From Desulfobacterales bacterium (GTDB taxonomy: Bacteria > Desulfobacterota > Desulfobacteria > Desulfobacterales > RPRI01): a stretch of DNA of 15,977 nt. Of the stretch, positions 12,921-15,977 are shown one piece after another. Both the position numbers and the translations under genes were made by a program. Where the stretch lies: assembly GCA_030689795.1 (NCBI GenBank), contig JAUYEO010000324.1, positions 1-15,977 on the forward strand, in the 5' to 3' direction. How positions within the stretch are numbered: position 1 is the stretch's first letter; each line of letters starts with the position of its first letter. The notes beneath the pieces were generated by a model, which was not told the origin of the DNA, made no database searches, and saw only the letters and a list, made by a program, of their open reading frames with translations.

Positions 12921-13550
12921 TTGGCAAGATATACAGGTGCAGTATGCAGGCTATGCCGGCGGGAAAATTTGAAACTGTTTCTTAAAGGGGATCGCTGTTA
13001 TTCGGATAAATGCGCGTTCGACAGGCGAAGCTTTTCGCCGGGACAGCATGGACAGCGGCGCGGGAGAAAAATATCCGATTACGGGGTCCAGTTGAGAGAA
13101 AAACAAAAGACAAAACGCATGTTCGGGCTTTCAGAAAAACAGTTCCATCTCTTTTTTGAAAGAGCCGAGCGGCAGAAGAATATTACCGGAACAAATCTCC
13201 TCATATTGCTGGAAAGAAGGCTTGATAACGTGGTCTACAGGCTTGGTTTCACCGGTTCACGTTCCCAGGGACGTCACTTTGTAAAACATAATCACTTCCG
13301 TGTTAACGGCAAAAAAATCAACATTCCGTCATATCTGATAAAAGCAGGGGATATAATAGAGGTGAATGAGACCAGCCGGAATGTAAAAGCAATAAGTGAA
13401 TCTCTGGAAGCTGTTGTTCGAAGGGGTGTTCCACAGTGGCTTGAATTGGAAAAAGAAAATCTTAAAGGAAGAGTAAAAAGCTTTCCTGTCCGCGGAGATA
13501 TCACGATGCCTATCCAGGAACAGCTTATAGTGGAACTTTATTCCAAATAA
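12921..13550 (+). CDS. rpsD: 30S ribosomal protein S4, zinc-binding type
   Basis: The 209-residue product has normal S4 length. The N-terminus carries C9, C12, C26 and C31 (VCRLC and CYSDKC), the zinc form known from Thermus and many other bacteria but not E. coli. FSPGQHGQRRGRKISDYG and LREKQKTKRMFG follow. The S4 RNA-binding domain is about residues 98-165 with RLDNVVYRLGF and FRVNGKKINIPSY. The C-terminus has MPIQEQLIVELYSK. S4 nucleates 30S assembly and, in E. coli, represses the alpha operon. The TTG start has a perfect AGGAGG. Confidence 0.98.
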   Translation: MARYTGAVCRLCRRENLKLFLKGDRCYSDKCAFDRRSFSPGQHGQRRGRKISDYGVQLREKQKTKRMFGLSEKQFHLFFERAERQKNITGTNLLILLERRLDNVVYRLGFTGSRSQGRHFVKHNHFRVNGKKINIPSYLIKAGDIIEVNETSRNVKAISESLEAVVRRGVPQWLELEKENLKGRVKSFPVRGDITMPIQEQLIVELYSK

Positions 13551-13604
13551 TAATATAACGGGGCAGGCGACATTCCTTTGAAAAAAAATCTGGAGAAAAT
13601 AAAA

Positions 13605-14624
13605 ATGGCATCAAATGAACTTATGTACATGAACTGGCAGGAGATGATTACGCCCGAGAAGGTTCAGGTGACCGGTATGCCGAATTACGGCAAGTTCGTT
13701 TGTGAACCTCTTGAAAGAGGGTTTGGAATAACTATCGGTAATGCATTAAGGCGTATAATACTCTCCTCGCTTTATGGCGCCGCCATAGTATCGGTAAAAT
13801 TCGATTCCGTTTTTCATGAATTCAGCGTGATACCGGGTGTGCTTGAAGATGTATCGGAAATTATTCTTAATCTTAAAGATGTGCGGTTCAGGGTTGCCGA
13901 TAATAATCCGAAAACCTTGCGTATAGACGCAAAGAGTGATTGTAAATTAACGGCGCGGGATATTGTAAGCGATGACGGCAAATGTGAAGTTTTGAATCCT
14001 GATCTTCATATTGCGACTCTGTCGGAAAAGGCAGTTTTAAAAGCAACCGTGACAGTCAAGGTCGGAAAAGGTTATGCCTTATCCGAAGCAAACAAGGATG
14101 AAAACGCACCCGTAGGCACTATTCCCATAGACTCCGTATTTTCACCCATAAAGCGTGTAAACTATGTGGTAGGAAATGCCCGCGTCGGACAGAGAACCGA
14201 TTATGACAAGCTTACGATGGAAGTCTGGACCGACGGGAGTATTTCGCCTGAGGATGCGGTTTCATATTCGGCAAAAATATTAAAAGAACAGATGACGATA
14301 TTCATCAATTTTGATGAAAAAATTGAGCCTGAAGCGGAGAAGAAAGCAGACAAGCGGCAGAAACCTCAGTTTAATGAAAATCTTTACCGGAGCGTTGAAG
14401 AGCTTGAGCTTTCCGTAAGAAGCGCAAATTGCCTAAAAAACGCCGATATCCTGAAGATATATCAGCTTGTCAGCAAGACAGAAGCGGAAATGCTCAAGAC
14501 CAAGAATTTCGGAAGAAAGTCCTTAAACGAGATCAAGGAAGTGCTGAATGAAATGGGCCTTTCTCTGGGGATGAAACTGGAAGGATTTGTGCCTCCTGAA
14601 GAAGAAAAGGCAGAAGGAGAATAA
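13605..14624 (+). CDS. rpoA: DNA-directed RNA polymerase alpha subunit
   Basis: From ATG 13605 (GGAG nine bases upstream) the product has 339 residues. The N-terminal domain has NYGKFVCEPLERGFGITIGN and NALRRIILSSLYGAAI (dimer and beta/beta-prime contacts), VPGVLEDV-like IPGVLEDVSEIILNLK and later VGQRTDYDKLTMEVWTDG. A charged linker rich in Lys and Glu follows (about 240-262). The C-terminal DNA-binding domain begins near LELSVRSANCLKNADI; R272 and N275 correspond to E. coli R265 and N268, used for UP elements and activators. A TTG at 13578 would add nine residues, mostly lysine and glutamate, but has a poorer site. rplQ follows eight bases downstream. Confidence 0.97.
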   Translation: MASNELMYMNWQEMITPEKVQVTGMPNYGKFVCEPLERGFGITIGNALRRIILSSLYGAAIVSVKFDSVFHEFSVIPGVLEDVSEIILNLKDVRFRVADNNPKTLRIDAKSDCKLTARDIVSDDGKCEVLNPDLHIATLSEKAVLKATVTVKVGKGYALSEANKDENAPVGTIPIDSVFSPIKRVNYVVGNARVGQRTDYDKLTMEVWTDGSISPEDAVSYSAKILKEQMTIFINFDEKIEPEAEKKADKRQKPQFNENLYRSVEELELSVRSANCLKNADILKIYQLVSKTEAEMLKTKNFGRKSLNEIKEVLNEMGLSLGMKLEGFVPPEEEKAEGE

Positions 14625-14632
14625 ACTGTTAT

Positions 14633-15157
14633 ATGAGACATCGAATCGCAGGTATAAAATTAGGAAGAACAAGCAGCCACAGGGATGCAATGTTCAGAAA
14701 CATGGTGACATCTCTGTTTAAACATGACCGCATCCGCACCACCGATGTAAAAGCAAAAGAACTTAAACGCTGGGCGGATAAAATTGTAACGCTTGCGAAA
14801 CAGGGTGATCTTGATGCAAGGCGGCAGGCGCTTGCCATCGTAAGGGAAAAGGATGTCGTTCATAAGCTTTTTGAGGAAGCTTCCGAACGTTTTGGCTCCA
14901 TATCAGGAGGATATACAAGGGTAGTAAAGGTTGGAAGGCGTCCCGGGGATGCCGCGCCGATATCCATCGTTGAGCTTGTCGCTCCGGAGAAGAGCAAAAA
15001 GAAAGACGATAAAAAGAAGAAAGCAAAAGCTCCCGTTAAGAAAAAAGCCGGAGCCAAAAAACCTGCCAAAGCAAAAAAGGAAGAGAAAGCGGCATCTGCG
15101 CCTGAAAAAAGCGGCGCAGGCCCGGTTGAAGAAAAGGCTGCCGATGCCGATTCCTGA
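14633..15157 (+). CDS. rplQ: 50S ribosomal protein L17 with lysine/alanine-rich C-terminal tail
   Basis: Residues 1-117 are a standard L17: MRHRIAGIKLGRTSSHRDAM, NMVTSLFKHDRIRTTDVKAK, AKQGDLDARRQAL, GGYTRVVKVGRRPGDAAPIS and IVELV. About 57 further residues (118-174) form a low-complexity tail with runs of lysine and alanine, ending acidic (EEKAADADS). E. coli L17 has only 127 residues and lacks it. L17 sits near the tunnel exit. The tail may contact rRNA or other factors; its role is unknown to me. AAGGAGA in the end of rpoA lies 12 bases before the ATG. This is the last gene before the terminator. Confidence 0.96.
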   Translation: MRHRIAGIKLGRTSSHRDAMFRNMVTSLFKHDRIRTTDVKAKELKRWADKIVTLAKQGDLDARRQALAIVREKDVVHKLFEEASERFGSISGGYTRVVKVGRRPGDAAPISIVELVAPEKSKKKDDKKKKAKAPVKKKAGAKKPAKAKKEEKAASAPEKSGAGPVEEKAADADS

Positions 15158-15180
15158 ACAATTATAATAGCTGATACTTA

Positions 15181-15215
15181 AAAAAAGCCCCGGTTTCTTA
15201 ACCGGGGCTTTTTTT
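15181..15215 (+). terminator. Strong intrinsic terminator ending the super-operon
   Basis: GCCCCGGTT (15187-15195) and AACCGGGGC (15200-15208) form a perfect 9-bp GC-rich stem with a TCTT loop, followed by seven T (15209-15215). Six A precede the stem (15181-15186) and extend the pairing, so it could also stop transcripts coming from the right. It lies 24 bases after rplQ and separates the operon from the next gene. Confidence 0.93.
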
Positions 15216-15251
15216 GATTAAACGGCACAGGTTGCAAAAAAACTTTATCCC

Positions 15252-15280
15252 TTGACTCTTAATTTGCATTCCGATATTTT
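15252..15280 (+). promoter_or_regulatory. Likely sigma-70 type promoter for the gctA-like gene
   Basis: TTGACT (15252-15257) and TATTTT (15275-15280) are separated by exactly 17 bases, matching TTGACA and TATAAT at 5 and 4 of 6 positions. Transcription would start near 15287, giving a leader of about 23 bases with GAGGAG at 15299-15304. A TATAAT at 15293-15298 lies too close to the start codon and lacks a good -35. The position after a strong terminator supports an independent promoter. Confidence 0.55.
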
Positions 15281-15309
15281 CAAAAGCGATCATATAATGA
15301 GGAGTCGTT

Positions 15310-15977
15310 ATGGCGTCTGCTTCCAAACTGATGAGTCTCTCTGAAGCCATAAAACGGTATGTGCCTGACGGCGCAGAAGTGGTAATGGGCACTTCTCTTG
15401 AAACCATGATCCCCTTTGCGGCCGGCCATGAAATAGTAAGGCAGCGGAAGAAAAATCTCACCTTAATCGGTCCGATTTCGGATATATTGTTCGACCGGCT
15501 CATAGGCGCCGGATGCGTTCGGAAAACAAGGGCTGCCTGGATTGGTAATGTTATAACCGGTTCTTCATATAATTTCAGGCGGGCAGCAGAAGAAAGAACC
15601 ATCGAAACGGAAGATCATTCAAACCTTACCATCTCCATGGCACTCAAGGCCGGGGCAATGGGAGTTCCTTTCATGCCGACGCTTACTGCCCTGGGAAGCG
15701 ACCTTTATAAAACAAACCGGTCTTTAAAAAAAATTACCTGCCCTTTTACGGGCATTATGCTTACCGCAGTTTCCGCCATTAATCCTGAAGTTGCCGTTAT
15801 TCATGTACAGCGTTCGGATGAGTATGGAAACGCCCATATGTGGGGCAATCTCGGTGTGACAGGGGATGCATGCCTTGCAAGCCGGCATATTATAATTACC
15901 GCAGAAGAGATTGTCTCTCCCGGTGTAATAGAAAGCGACCCGAATCGTGTCATTACTCCAGGCTTTCGTGTGAGTGC
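15310..15977 (+). CDS. Family I CoA-transferase alpha subunit, glutaconate CoA-transferase A-like (partial, 3' end outside window)
   Basis: From ATG 15310 (GAGGAG five bases upstream) 222 codons stay open to the window edge. The protein opens LMSLSEAIKRYVPDGAEVVMG and has LTLIGPISDILFDRLIGAG, SYNFRRAAEE, ALKAGAMGVPFMPTLTALGS, NPEVAVIHVQRSDEYGNAHMWG and IIITAEEIVS with PGVIESDP. This follows the alpha subunit of glutaconate CoA-transferase (GctA) and related family I enzymes, which move CoA between acyl groups. The catalytic glutamate sits on the beta subunit, expected just downstream but not visible. Where many relatives have GGF after the first strand, this one reads GTS. The substrate cannot be told; family members of about 280-320 residues suggest about a quarter is missing. 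Confidence 0.85.
   Translation, partial: MASASKLMSLSEAIKRYVPDGAEVVMGTSLETMIPFAAGHEIVRQRKKNLTLIGPISDILFDRLIGAGCVRKTRAAWIGNVITGSSYNFRRAAEERTIETEDHSNLTISMALKAGAMGVPFMPTLTALGSDLYKTNRSLKKITCPFTGIMLTAVSAINPEVAVIHVQRSDEYGNAHMWGNLGVTGDACLASRHIIITAEEIVSPGVIESDPNRVITPGFRVS

Noticed and set aside
15293..15298. TATAAT as the -10 box for the gctA-like gene
   Set aside because: It would start transcription within the ribosome-binding site, and no good -35 is at the right distance; TTGACT-17-TATTTT fits better.
15198..15602. Minus-strand frame of 134 codons after the terminator
   Set aside because: It overlaps the terminator and the 5' part of the clear gctA-like gene on the + strand, whose codon pattern and conserved blocks are convincing.

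Overview
The window is a bacterial ribosomal-protein super-operon read entirely on the + strand: the end of tuf, then the S10, spc and alpha clusters without a break (rpsJ to rplQ), closed by a strong intrinsic terminator. A separate gene for a CoA-transferase alpha subunit follows and runs off the right edge. Gene content and order are those of Bacteria. The moderate GC, the zinc-binding forms of S4, S14, L24 and L36, the lysine-rich tail on L17 and the individual protein sequences suggest an anaerobic deltaproteobacterium (Desulfobacterota, perhaps Desulfobacterales). That placement is an inference from remembered family features, not from a search.

Layout: tuf 3' end (1-141); S10 cluster rpsJ-rplC-rplD-rplW-rplB-rpsS-rplV-rpsC-rplP-rpmC-rpsQ (157-5364); spc cluster rplN-rplX-rplE-rpsN-rpsH-rplF-rplR-rpsE-rpmD-rplO-secY (5383-10891); map-infA-rpmJ (10893-12019); alpha cluster rpsM-rpsK-rpsD-rpoA-rplQ (12033-15157); terminator (15181-15215); promoter and gctA-like gene (15252-15977). 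rpmJ is only 37 codons long. No gap exceeds 300 bases and no tRNA, rRNA, CRISPR array, integrase or transposase gene is present. No gene looks broken.

The genes supply 26 ribosomal proteins plus initiation factor IF-1, the RNA polymerase alpha subunit, the SecY channel and methionine aminopeptidase, so ribosome, transcription and protein-export supply are tied together. Many genes overlap or lie within a few bases, which implies translational coupling. The tuf-rpsJ gap is only 15 bases, so there is no room for an S10 leader of the E. coli type. adk, often found between secY and map, is absent there.

The unusual material is in the few wider gaps. rpsE-rpmD holds two inverted ~51-base palindromic units resembling a REP/BIME-type repeat. 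rpsC-rplP holds another large nested palindrome that begins with a closely related motif directly after the stop codon. rpsK-rpsD holds a degenerate heptamer-like inverted repeat. Five 30S genes (rpsC, rpsN, rpsE, rpsM, rpsD) start with TTG, and these are exactly the genes preceded by a perfect AGGAGG. I found no previously undescribed multi-gene system here; the repeats and the start-codon pattern are the best leads.
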